The notes below the pieces were generated by a model, which saw only the letters and a program-made list of their open reading frames with translations, was not told where the DNA came from and did no database searches. The position numbers and the translations under genes were made by a program. Positions 11,915 through 23,548 of a DNA stretch of 64,000 nucleotides are shown piece after piece (position 1 is the stretch's first letter; each line of letters starts with the position of its first letter). The stretch comes from Caenorhabditis elegans (lineage: Eukaryota; Nematoda; Chromadorea; Rhabditida; Rhabditidae), in the NCBI RefSeq assembly GCF_000002985.6, contig NC_003284.9:6510001-6574000 (forward strand), read 5' to 3'.

Positions 11915-12782
11915 TCATCTGGCAGAAAGACAACGACGTGTTGCTATCTGTGTATGTGTCAATACTCTGTTTACATTTTTCAACTTGTCCTGTCGGTCCA
12001 GTGTGGTCCCATTTCCCGATATCTGTGATTCAAGATATACTTCCATGTACTGTTCGTTGTAGAACATATTCCTATTGTGTCCCATACTTCTTTTTAATAC
12101 CCGAGTCAATCATTCAAGGTTTTATTCAACTTCTTTATTTTCTTTTTTTTTCTCATTCTTTTTCAATTGTTGGGAACAATCAAAAAGTATTACAAATGTT
12201 ATTACCATTTAGAGTGTGTAGTTCAGATGTCTGAATATTGTTTCACTCGATTTATTTATTGTAATGCAATATTTACCGGTTTGAAACCGTGCAATATGTT
12301 GTTCTCTATTTATTCTCGTTCTCATGTCAGAACTCTTCCTCTCTCCCAAATACTTTACCAAATAACGGCTCATATATCCACCAGTGACAGAAAAATAAGC
12401 GTTTTACTGAACTGTTCCCGATTGTATTTATACCAATATGATTATGTTAATTATAACAATTATAATATTGTATCAAAAAAATGTTTTAATTTTACATTCC
12501 ATTTATACTCCAGCCTCCTTCCCCTGTTTACTAGCCTAGTTATCCCCCAAAGAAATTGTATTACAACAATGTGTAGTCCCAGTGTTTTTTTATATCATTG
12601 TGCAATTATTTATTCAGATTGTATTATATATTAATGAACCAGATAAATATTTTTTCAAAATATAAAACTTGGCTTTTAGCAAAACTAAAGATAAACATGA
12701 AAATGAAGGAAAGCTTTGAAAAGATGAATTATGAAACACAACGAATTTCGAATTCAACATTTAATTTCTCAATCAAAGTAGA
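11915..12782. other. Convergent 3' region of ets-4 and ceh-60
   Basis: The ets-4 stop codon (11914) and the ceh-60 stop codon (12783) face each other across 868 bases, so this stretch holds both 3' UTRs. No canonical AATAAA was seen for ets-4. The best ceh-60 signal on the minus strand is at 12609-12614, so the two transcripts may overlap. The stretch is stem-rich, for example CGGTTT-G-AAACCG near 12277-12289 flanked by GCAATAT on both sides. From memory, the ets-4 3' UTR is the target of the RNase REGE-1, which keeps ets-4 mRNA low. Confidence 0.6.
12609..12614 (-). terminator. Candidate ceh-60 polyadenylation signal
   Basis: TTTATT on the plus strand reads AATAAA on the minus strand, about 170 bases after the ceh-60 stop. 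It lies inside the presumed ets-4 3' UTR. Confidence 0.4.
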
Positions 12783-15700
12783 TCATCCTAGATATCCCAT
12801 TTGATTGAACGACTCTGTATCCGATTGTGCAAGTCCAAAGGTCTCATAATCTGTGAAGAATTGCTGAAACAGAGAACGAAGGGTCATTACGTCAATACTT
12901 TTTTTGCTGAGCTACCTGTCCATTTCCATTATCATTGAGTGACATTTGTCCTCCGGCAGTAAAATAGTGTGGCTGATGGAGAAACGCTGAAAAGAGCAAA
13001 GATAAGCGGTGACCACGGATGGCTTGTTTGCGGTTACATGGGAATCGCAATGCAAAACACAAAAATCATCAACTGAAATTGATTGATACTTGCGGAAACT
13101 ATAAGACACATATGAATGTAAATTTGAAATTTTCACGTAGAAAAACCTGAAAATAATTACATTTATCAAAAAAAAATGCCAACACATCAAATATATCGAC
13201 ATTTTAAAATAACCTTCTCGATGTGAAAGTTTTTTTGAAATCACCAATTAGATTTTAAAACGTCATCTCACAAAACGATAAAAATAATAAATATGGTTTT
13301 TTTTTCTAAAATTGATATATGATGAATTTTTAGTATTCAGTAAAAGGAAGATTTCTAGAATATATAATTTTTAAAATTTTAAGACTGATTATTTTTATGT
13401 TTAAGTTTGAAAATGGGAAGTTTTCCGTTTTCAATTCAAATTAAATTTTTGCTCGTGTAAGTACCATTTACAAACAAGTGTTTAAAATTTGTTTTCAAAC
13501 AATTAATGTGGACTTTTCCTAGATTTAAAATTATTTTACTTTTTTCTAAAATTATTTCAGCTTGTCAATAATAAAAATTTGACACAATTAAAATCTACTA
13601 ATTGAAATATTATTGGAACTTCAACACATTAAAATAGAGAAAAATTAAATGACACCGCTCTCCTTTGTGTTTTGGATTAAAATTATAAAAATATTTAAAT
13701 CTTTCGAAAGTGAAACCAAATGTTTCATAAATTTGCTGTATTGGCAAAACTTAGACTAGATATTTTCGAAAAAAAAAAACTTTAAAACTTTATTAGGATT
13801 CTGATTTATGCGTCTTCAAACGGATTGAGCAAACTTGCAAATATAACTTTTGAAGTTATTTATCCACTCTTTTTTTCCACTCTAATTTTTTGTTCAATTT
13901 TGGAATTTTAACAATCTTCCGTTTTTCAATACATCCTAATTCTAGTGTTTTTTTTTCTGAATTCGATTAAGCACAAACAATGTGTTTGCTTGACACTTTT
14001 TAAATGTCTTCGAGGTATTCTAAAACTTTTTTCAATAAAGTTCCTGATCTAGTTTTTTGTAGAACACAAATTAAAAAAACAATATTTGAGTTCAAACCTG
14101 CAATAAAAACAAAATAACAGCACCCATTCCAATAAATACTCTAACTATTATAAAAGAGCAGTACTTCCAACAAAAAAAAACAAAATCAAAATCAAAACCT
14201 TGGTTAAAATTAAAAATCAAAGTATTCATAACATTTCCGGCAGATATGTTATTATAAAAAAAACTTAATTGTTGGAATCTGACATCTTGAAAACATTACA
14301 GATTTTGCCAATTCGCATCTTTTGAACCTACTTTGCTTCCTTCAAGATTTTTTTAGTTTTTATTATAACTGACCGTTTGGATTGCCAAGTAGGCCTGGTT
14401 GCACTGCAGGAATTACCATTGATTGCATTGTTGGGTTAACCAGCGGAATGTTAATGAGCCCCGATGTGCTCATATTCGACGAAGATGCAACCGTAGAACT
14501 GTTCAAAGAATTCTGAATTGCTTGTGCTTCGTTAGCCATTGATGCAGCTCTTTCACGTTCATCTTCTTGCATACGCAAAGCTTGTTGTTTTGTCCGAATT
14601 CGTTGATTTCCAAACCAATTGTTAACCTGTGTACAAAATACTATTAGTTAACAATTTTCTGATTTTTTTAAATGAGATATGTTTCATAAAAAATCTTAAA
14701 AATAAATAAACTCAAATAATTTTTTTTGTAGTTCAATTCACAAGACAGGTTAAAACTTTGTGATTTTGTTGAAGTTTGTTTGTTTCCCAATATTTTATTG
14801 GTACAATTTAGTGAATATGTTCGTTCGATCTACGGTCAGAAAGTGTTTCGAACTTCCTGTTTCAAGATAATACCTATACATCATCAAAGTCTTTGCCAAC
14901 GATAAGCGATCATTGTGATTTAAGAATTAGTTCATTCATGAAACAGATTATTTATATCTGACTTGCAGAAACATTGTCACAATTCATCATACTATTGACT
15001 TGTCTATTGATAATCTATTCTCAAGTCCCCCGCAGATTAAGATTTTTGGAAATAAAATCAAAATCAAAACTTAATGTTTGTTTCTATGGAGCAGTTCTAT
15101 TTTTGCTGTGTCTAACTTCATTTAAAATCCGATTTCTTTGTCTAGTTCACTGAAAAATGATATCAACTTTAAAATCTTCCACCAAGCATCATACAACTTA
15201 TCGAAAAGTCATTTAAAATTTGGAAAACATATTGAACACTGTCTATGAAGCTAAAACCAAAAATTCAAAAATTACCTTGTGTATCCATTACATATTTATT
15301 ACATTGTAATCCACTTTTAAAAATACGATTCACTATTTTTTGCTGCCCACGTACTCACAATACACAATTTCCTTGAATTTTCACATGCAATTTTCCAATT
15401 AGACTTCAAGCTTCAAGCAACAGCTTGCAACAGAATAATATCTAAAGATGTTCAGGTGTTTGCATATAACTCTTACTATAACCCTACTAACTTCACTTCA
15501 TCTCAAAAAAAATTCTGAATTTGTGGAAACAAGAATTTTTATATTTAACCCGAAAGCTTAGTTTTCTTCTTGCTTCGCATGTTCATTTTTTCCAAAAAAA
15601 GAACAATGCATATAATTGAAGGTCGCAAAGTTTTGTTCAATGACACCTGTTCGCAAATGATATAATTTTTTTTGTTTTTATGATTGACTATTAATAGTTT

Positions 15701-18700
15701 TAGAGTTTTGAAAAAAAAATCGCAATTTCTGTGAATATCAAAAAGTCATATCTATTAAGAATAATATAAAGGCTTTTATGCAAACTCTATGTTAGTCTCA
15801 ACGACATTCATATATTTTTCTAGGTCAAAATTGTCTTTATTATCTGGGTTAAATTCCAAAATTTCAATTTTGTTGTAACTCAAAAAACTTTTGAAATGTT
15901 TTCATGAGACTTTTATCTATATTTCCATAAATCAATCTGTCTGAAAAATCTTTATGGACGGTTGTGTACTGTTTTATTTAGTTTCAATCTTCGATTTTTC
16001 AAGCTACTATTTAACCCTGTATTGCACACTGTTAGCCGTATACTTATATATTCATTTGTTGATACATTCTAAGTAGATAGGTACATTTTAAGTAAAATAG
16101 ACACCTAAAAATTACCGAAATTAAGTGCCTAGCAACTCAAAAGGTAAGTAATAAACTGTCAATATATGCAATGAAAAGTGATAGTTCAATTTTTTTCTTG
16201 TGGTTTTCATCCGATGTGACATAGACGAGTTGGAGAAATTAGGCATTTTAGCGAAATGTGACTCTTTTCGTGAAATTTCAAACGGCAATAACAAGTTTTG
16301 AAAGATTTGGATTTTTTGAGAATGTTCAAACATTACTAAATTTTTCTCTTCTAGACCTCTAGTAAATTAAAGGAGGATTAACGGATCGGACGATTTTAAA
16401 CGTATTGGCCAAAAATGGGCTCAAATGAACAAATTCCGTAGAGAAACTGATCAAAAAATTTTAAAATTTTTTATGGCGGTTCAAAATGTCAAAAAAAAAC
16501 ACTGTTTTTAGCTAAAATCTCGAATTTTGCCCAGTTTTCTGTGTCGTATCTGTCCGTAGTTGATTTTTTAAAAACTATCATTTTTTGTTGCATATTTTGG
16601 TAGTTTATTTTATAATTGCGGCAAGTCGTCAAGCTCCAAATTGATAACTCCACTTTTGATAATTTCAATATGTTCTCTTTTTAGAGGTCTATTTTGCTGA
16701 ATAGTCTAGTTTTAAGCCAATAATCATACACTAGTTTAAATAGTAAAGTCTTCATGTGTAGTCTGAATCAGTTCAGTATATTTTTTTCGAGGATATTCTA
16801 TCTTTCGAGGTTTAAGACTTTAACGTCACCGACATAATTCAATTTAGTCTGATTCAGACATTGTTTTTTATAAAACAAAATTGAGCATCACACACCTTTC
16901 TAATCGTACAACTGATCTTACCTGTGAAATTTTGATATTACACTGTTTTGCTAATTCCGCCTTTTCCTGGTCGGACGGGTAAGGATTTTGACGATGATCG
17001 TGGAACCAGTTTTGCAAAATGTCCGTCGTGTTTTTGTCAAAGTTCCGGCGCTTGCGTCTGAAACAAAATCGGTTTCAGCAACAATTTGTATGATCCATGC
17101 GTTAAAGTTAGTTTCAAACGAAATCCGACAAAATGTGATCTGCGTTGTTTTGAATATGAATCCAAATCATGTGAAGAATTAAGTTTGTCTCAGTTTTCAA
17201 ATTGTTTATTATTGTTACGAATTTCAGATGTTTAGTTCCTAAGCCGATGAACTTTTTCATTTCAGTGTTCATCTGTCTGGAATATCAACGAAGTTTATTA
17301 AAAAGCAACATGATTTGAGAACGTATTCCACATCATTTTTTTTTTGAATTTATGATTTTGTATGTTGAGTGTCTTGCAAAACCTAGACCTCACAAGGGAC
17401 GGAACAAGTAGTCTCACGGAAGTTATTCTAATTTCGGATTAATGTCAACTAGCGTAATGTCTACTTGCAAATTAAAATGTTAGGTAATGAGATATGATAG
17501 TAATATATGTAATAATGGTGGAATATCCAAAAACTCACCCCTGCTGCTCGATCTCCCTCCGGAGAACTAGAATTTTAGTTGCTGCCTCCCCGCGAATGTT
17601 ATTTTTCGAATGCTCGAACCTTTTGGAAATGCTTTGCCGAATGTTAGAGAAATCCTGAAACATTTTCAATAATCTTCGTGAATTTGGACCTAATGAAAAC
17701 ACATTGACTTTGTTAGCATTTAAAAAAGTTCATATTTTGTGTATTATATGTGACATTTGTACGGGTTTCTACATATTTATCATGGTTTGTGTTTGTTTTT
17801 TACGGGAAATTGTGAATATTGAATTTTGCACGTAAAATTATAATCCTAACTTAAAAAAAAACAAATTTATAATGAAAAAAATTTGATCTGATCTTGCGTT
17901 AAATCTCAACAAGTGATGATCTCGATCGTTTCAAAAATTGAAGAAAAACCAAAATGGATTAGTTTTCTTTTTTTTGGATTACAGTAGGATTCAGAAAAAC
18001 TGACTTTTGTTCAGAAAAAGTCATTCAAAAGTGTAAAATTCACAAACAACAAATTAATAAGCTGGTTGTTTTCTATTCTTCTATTCGTTCGCCTGACTTT
18101 TCAACTTCAGTTTTGTGTTTTGTTATTTTTTTTTTGCTCTCTAATCTCAAATAATAATCTCGATATCTCTTCTACAAATTAATATAATTATTTTACCTTT
18201 TCGTCGATCGGTCTAAAATCGCGATGATTTCTGAGTACTTCTTCGCTATTAGTCAGGGCTTTTTCCATATCCTGAAATATTCTGAATTAAATTTGAAAAG
18301 TATTTACAAATCAAAAATCGGATTTAAAGCTTCTCACAAGCTTGAGTAAATGTCAAATTTTGTTACGCCTACCGCATCAGTTTGTTTTTTTGAAAATATG
18401 AAATATCACCTTGTCCAGTTGAATTTGTTTCATGATAGTGTCTTCTTTTATACGGTTAATTCCGTCCAAATATTTCCTTTCTAAGGGTTGCCATTCCTCG
18501 TCTTTCTCAGTGTTGACCTCTTCCAACGGAAATGTAGGATTTTCGAATTGAGCCTACAATTTTTGTTGCTTGTCTAATTTTTCAGTTCTAATGATTTGTT
18601 TTAAAAGAGTACAGCCAATGGGGTAATAATTTTAAACCAGTTTGTGGCGCTGAAATGACCGAATATCATACTAAATCTTCTCAAAAAAATTCTGATAATT

Positions 18701-20085
18701 TTTTATGTCGGGTCAAAAAGTGAGATTGCACCACTTATCGAGAAATTTGAAATAGTGTCGTTTTTTCAAACCCAAACAGTGTTGGAATATAAAAATTGCA
18801 AACACAATAGTTCATAGACCGTAGAACTGAAAGAAACTGGTGTTTAAATGAATGACAACTTCCAAAAAATTTGTGAAAACAGCGATTTCACGATTTTTTG
18901 ACTTGAATTAAAAATTTGCCAAAATCGTTTGAATCTTTTACTATACTATATGGTTATTTTAGCTCCGTAGTATTAGTGTAAATCCTTTCAACATAGAATA
19001 AGCTTCATCTTTCAATTGAAAAATGTCACAAACTATTTCATGTAACTTTAAAAACTTATTCACTCACGAGAATTTCCTCAATTTCGGAGGATTGTTCATC
19101 TGTATCATACAACGCAACCAAGTTCATCCGAGAGCCTGAAATGTAAATGTGTTAATTTCTGATCCATTTCATACTTCCGTTTTTTTATTATTTTTGAAAC
19201 TTCAATTTGTTTAAACTAGAGAGTCTTTTCGCTATATCATAGTCATAAACTTTTGATTCTGTAAAAGACCACCGGATGTGACCTTCACCTTTTCTAAATC
19301 TGCATAACTTTTTGATTTTTCATTCTTTGCTTACGTAAAATGTCTTTTCTTTCAAGTAGCACTTCGTGAAGCATCCGGCGACAGGGATTCATTTCGATGC
19401 ATTTTCTGCAATTTTTTAATATAAGTTTTTACTATTTCAGCGGTAACAAAAAATAATGATCATCACTTCACTAATAGTTCTCTAGGGGTGTAAACTTAAT
19501 CAGCATCTACTGTTATGATTCATATGTCACATCATTTGTAAGATGACTCGAACTGAAAACTGTCTCACCTATTCCCTGATGTTTTTCTAAAATTTTCTAG
19601 GAAGATGACCTGTTTAGATTCACCTCCCGACCCAGTTTATAAGAAATATAAAAATCGGTATCTGAATCAGGTTCTCTCATTTCTATAAATTTTCTTCAAT
19701 CACAAACTACACTTCTTACGATGCCTAGACGAATCTCTGATCTGGATGTTTTGCAGATCATATGTATTAGTCATTTATATCACTTATGAAAACATTCAAA
19801 CTATAGAATATCAAACAATCAAGATTTGCCTAAACCCAACTAAATTTTTCTTCTTTTTTGCTTTTTTTCTTAGAAGTTTATTCCTATCTAATACCGTTTA
19901 GATGTACATTTTTGAAAAATAGGTCATGCCAACATCTATTAAACAGTGTTCTTTTCATAGAGGTCAATTTATTTTTAAATCCTGTTTTGCTGCTCAAAAG
20001 TTTTTTTTTTAACTCACTCAATAAAATTCCTGTCGACGTTTTCACTTGAGACGCTCATTTGGAGCTGCTTAATAAGATTATCCAT
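12783..20085 (-). CDS. ceh-60: PBC-class (PBX-like) TALE homeodomain transcription factor
   Basis: Ten exons on the minus strand, 5' to 3': 20018-20085, 19335-19405, 19064-19135, 18410-18552, 18197-18271, 17539-17654, 16922-17057, 14374-14626, 12916-12986 and 12783-12863. They join in frame to 361 residues. The N-terminal half matches the PBC domain (IEMNPCRRMLHEVLLERKDI, then acidic and coiled segments). The TALE homeodomain spans about 183-245: RKRRNFDKNTTDILQNWF, the three-residue-extended loop with NPYPSD, and recognition helix VNNWFGNQRIR. Gly50 and Asn51 are kept, but Lys52 of PBX is Gln and the following basic stretch is altered. The exon-3 donor is uncertain: the strong GTGAGT leaves a frame with a stop, so GTGAAT four bases on is used here. 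From memory, CEH-60 works with UNC-62/MEIS in intestine to control yolk-protein genes and lipid. Large introns (12987-14373, 14627-16921) may hold enhancers. Confidence 0.9.
16380..16565. repeat. Diverged dispersed repeat in ceh-60 intron
   Basis: The segment around TTTTTTATGGCGGTTCAAAA, followed by CTGTTTTTAGCTAAAATCTC, resembles the block at about 280-415 in order and spacing. It is probably an old transposon fragment. Confidence 0.45.
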
Positions 20086-22443
20086 CTCTCAAAGATCGGT
20101 GTGATGCACTCGGTTGTGAACGCAACAACACAGAGCTGTGATGTGTCTAAATACAATTTTGAAAAATCACGAAAAAAAAAAACTAAAATAGGTGGTACGA
20201 ATTCTGTCTAGGTTTTTTCTTTTCTATTCATCGGTGTAATTTGATAAAAACTGAGTTTAATTTCATCATTTTTTATAGATCATTACTAAGATATGAATTT
20301 GAAAAAAAAATCCTGTCAAGTTTACTTGTTAATATGCATAGAAATGTTTTATTTATTATTTTATGTTTTACTAAATGTTACAAAAAAATTTTATACATAA
20401 AATTAAAAAATCCAAAAATGTGTTCAATAAATGAAAATAACTGTACAGTAAGACTACCACTAGTAGCTCGTAGATTTGGGTTATTGATATTGTTAGAGCA
20501 AACATTATTATTGGATTACTGTCATTTGGGCCGCCTTTTCTGTCGCTCAAATTCATAAGGATAAATGTTGACTTATTACGTGACACCTCTTCCTTTTCCC
20601 TTTCTACACAAAAAGAAACCGAACCCAAATTTGTGTCATAGCAAACACTTCACTAATCTCATTAGATGATTTTAATTGTCATATATTACGAAATCAGGAA
20701 AAATTGGAAAATTTCAAAGAGAAAACGATATGGAAAGCGACGGAAAAAATAATTGAACAACCACGTTCAACTGATAAAAGAACGGTTCTAGTGGTTTTTT
20801 CTTCCATGCTCAAGTGCACCATGTACACTGATAACACCATTCCCCAAATGTTGCGATTTCTTTTCAATTACATGCCAATCACCGAAACTCAATTTAAGTA
20901 TTGCATTTGGATAGTTTTTTTGTTGCATATCTACCTGATGTTTCAAAACTTGTGTATAAAAACTAGATAATACAATGAAAGTACAACAGCACACAAGGTA
21001 CCCATGGGAATCCGAAATCGTAGTAGAACTTTGATTGTGTAGTAAAATGCCAAACCATTACACTTGTTCTTTCTCTTGGCTTATTACTCAACGGTAAATA
21101 TCATCAAGGATTATGTTTTCACAACTGAAAAACATGCGAGCACATTTTTTATATTTTGTAATATATCATACACTTGCTCATGTTTTTATGACTATCAGTT
21201 AAATGGATCAGCTAGCTGAAGTGAGGATAATACCATTAGTTTTGCAAGGCCACTATTTGATCGTCTTGAACTTTACAGTAGTTAGTTATGACTCCATCAG
21301 ATGCTTCACATAAAACAAACAATTATTTCTTCAATTTTACATTTGTGTTCAAAATATTCTTATTTTAACACTGTAAGTAGTTAAACAATAATTAACCCTT
21401 TTTTATCTCAAAAAAATTCAAAAGTATTTTGAGAAGTTTTATCAAGACATTTAGTCTTTTCAGCACTATAAAAATGGTTATTAATCTTTTTTTGCATGTT
21501 GTCAACTTTTAAAAGTCATACAACTTAAAACGGAACAACACTCGTTGTTATAAATTACTATGTCGCTAAAACAGAAATTTCCACTAATTACAGATGTTGT
21601 TGAGCTAGTATTCAGTTCAAATTGTTTTTATGAATTACTAATTATTGTTGTTATAATTCAGTTTAAAATAAAGGGAAAAATAAAAACGTTTGAACAATCA
21701 AAAAATAAATCAAGTGATTGCTCGAGAGAAATACACGCGAGAACTCGTTTTTTTTAGAATTTCAGAAGCTGAGAATTTTTGTTTGCAAAATTATTCTATC
21801 GTTTCGCGTATACAAGTCGTCTTATTACTATTTTTGTTTTTGGTTTTTTCGTACAGATTTGTACGTCTGTAAAAAATCAATTTTACACAAAAGCCCCCCC
21901 TAACGCGGCTCAAATTCTAAATCTAGGTAAAAAAATGTACACATAATTAAAAAAAATCCATATCGAATTCCATAAGACGTTCTTATCAAGAGTAGGGAAC
22001 TTTTTTATAACTTACAACAATTTCAAGTAAACAAATTTTTAATTTCTTTTCGTAATTTTTGTTGGTCACATGCTACAGGACCACGCTCAGTGGTGCCCTG
22101 AAATGATGCAATTTTTTCACGTGCCAATAAAAATCTTGCTCAGAGTCAGAGCAAGAAAAACCAGCGGCAAAGAGATGATATCAATTGAGAACAAAATAGA
22201 GAAAAGTAAGAAAAATTAAGTGTTTTTTTTTTCAGTTAATATGTGTTCTGAAGTTTTTCCTTGTTTCACAGTCACTTGTTAGCTGTCTGGATATTCTCAC
22301 GAGGTGTCGTTTGTTTTGTCTGACCACCTGTTTGGATACGATAGATAATCAAAAAGCATCACTTTATAACTTTTAAAAATCTTTGGTTTTTTTACTTTAT
22401 TCAGACAAGTTTTGAACTTATCAAGTTAATTAAGTTAATTTTC

Positions 22444-22644
22444 GGTACTTTTCCGATTTCTGCCCCCCCAAAATGTTTCGATATTTTCATTAATGAAACG
22501 TGAACTTTTTTGTAATTTCAGGCTTAGTATTGTTTTTTCTAAGCCTAAAAATTTGAAATAGTATTAAAATAAACATTCACGTGTGAATTTAAATTGAAAT
22601 ATTGAGTAAAACATATTTTGGGGGGCAAAAATCGGAAAAGTACC
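22444..22644. mobile_element. 201-bp palindromic hAT-like MITE with 8-bp target duplication
   Basis: The element begins GGTACTTTTCCGATTTCTGC and ends with the matching inverted terminus GGAAAAGTACC. It is flanked on both sides by TAATTTTC (22436-22443 and 22645-22652), an exact 8-bp target-site duplication as made by hAT transposases. The centre has GGCTTAG...CTAAGCC and it contains no coding capacity. A copy of identical length lies at 54806-55006. Confidence 0.88.
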
Positions 22645-23506
22645 TAATTTTCTTCCAAATTTTGAAGTGAAAACATTTTTTTTAACATATGTTGAATACT
22701 CAATCTAAAAAATAGGTTATTAACAACAGATAAAAAAGTTAACTTCCTTAAACTTTTCATCCTCGGGAGACTAAATATTTTATCACGAATGATCAGTTTT
22801 CTTCTTTCTGCTCTGTTTTGAAAAGTTTGCTGGTAATCTGAAAATGATATTTTTCCCAACTTCTGTCTTGAGCTCAACTTGAGAACGAAAAAGACCAACT
22901 TTGTTTTTAAGCCTGAAATAGAAATGTGGAAACACCGAGATAAAGTTGCTACCTACACCCGTTATGATCCTCACAGAAATCTTGTGATCTTTAATTTTCC
23001 GGTTGCGTAGGTTTTAAAATCAAGTTTTCAAAACATCTCAGGTCTGCGAACAACAGTTCCTATCACTTCATAATGTACTTTGTTGACAATTCGAGATTAT
23101 CATTTAATATCATTCGAGCTGTTCGTTCCGCAACCTTTTCGTGCAAATCCATCTCACGATTATTTTAATCCGAAAGTATCGTAAACATCATGCATCATCG
23201 AGCAGACAAATTGAAAGCCTTGTTTATTCTCACCAGAGGCAAAAAGAATATAAAACTAGATCATAAAACGGGTCAACTTATTTTAAGATACAACCTATGA
23301 CATAGATGGTGGTCTACTTAGACCTTTACAAATTTAGAAAACGATATGCTTGTTCTCATAAATTGTTCACTCTGACATCATTTTAAACCCACTGACCTCT
23401 TCGCCTACTCAATTATTTTTCAAAACGTTCGCATTTTTTCGCAACCTATGTTTTGAAAAGCTTATAAACAAGTTTGATATCCTTTCTACTTTGATTTTAA
23501 ATAAGC

Positions 23507-23512
23507 TTTATT
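23507..23512 (-). terminator. ilys-5 polyadenylation signal
   Basis: TTTATT here reads AATAAA on the minus strand, 37 bases past the lysozyme stop codon. Confidence 0.65.
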
Positions 23513-23548
23513 GATTCATATATATTCTTATTTTGATAAAATTGAAAA

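Larger units (their letters stand above)
20086..23548. other. Intergenic: ceh-60 upstream and ilys-5 downstream
   Basis: No gene was supported. The region carries the ceh-60 promoter (just above 20085), one complete 201-bp palindromic MITE (22444-22644) and the ilys-5 polyadenylation signal (23507-23512). The open frames within it are short, AT-rich and lack splice signals. Confidence 0.5.

Noticed and set aside
12167-12634. 155-codon ORF on the plus strand
   Set aside because: It lies entirely in the expected ets-4 3' UTR, is very rich in Tyr, Cys, Ile and Ser as AT-rich DNA would give, and has no domain or splice signals.
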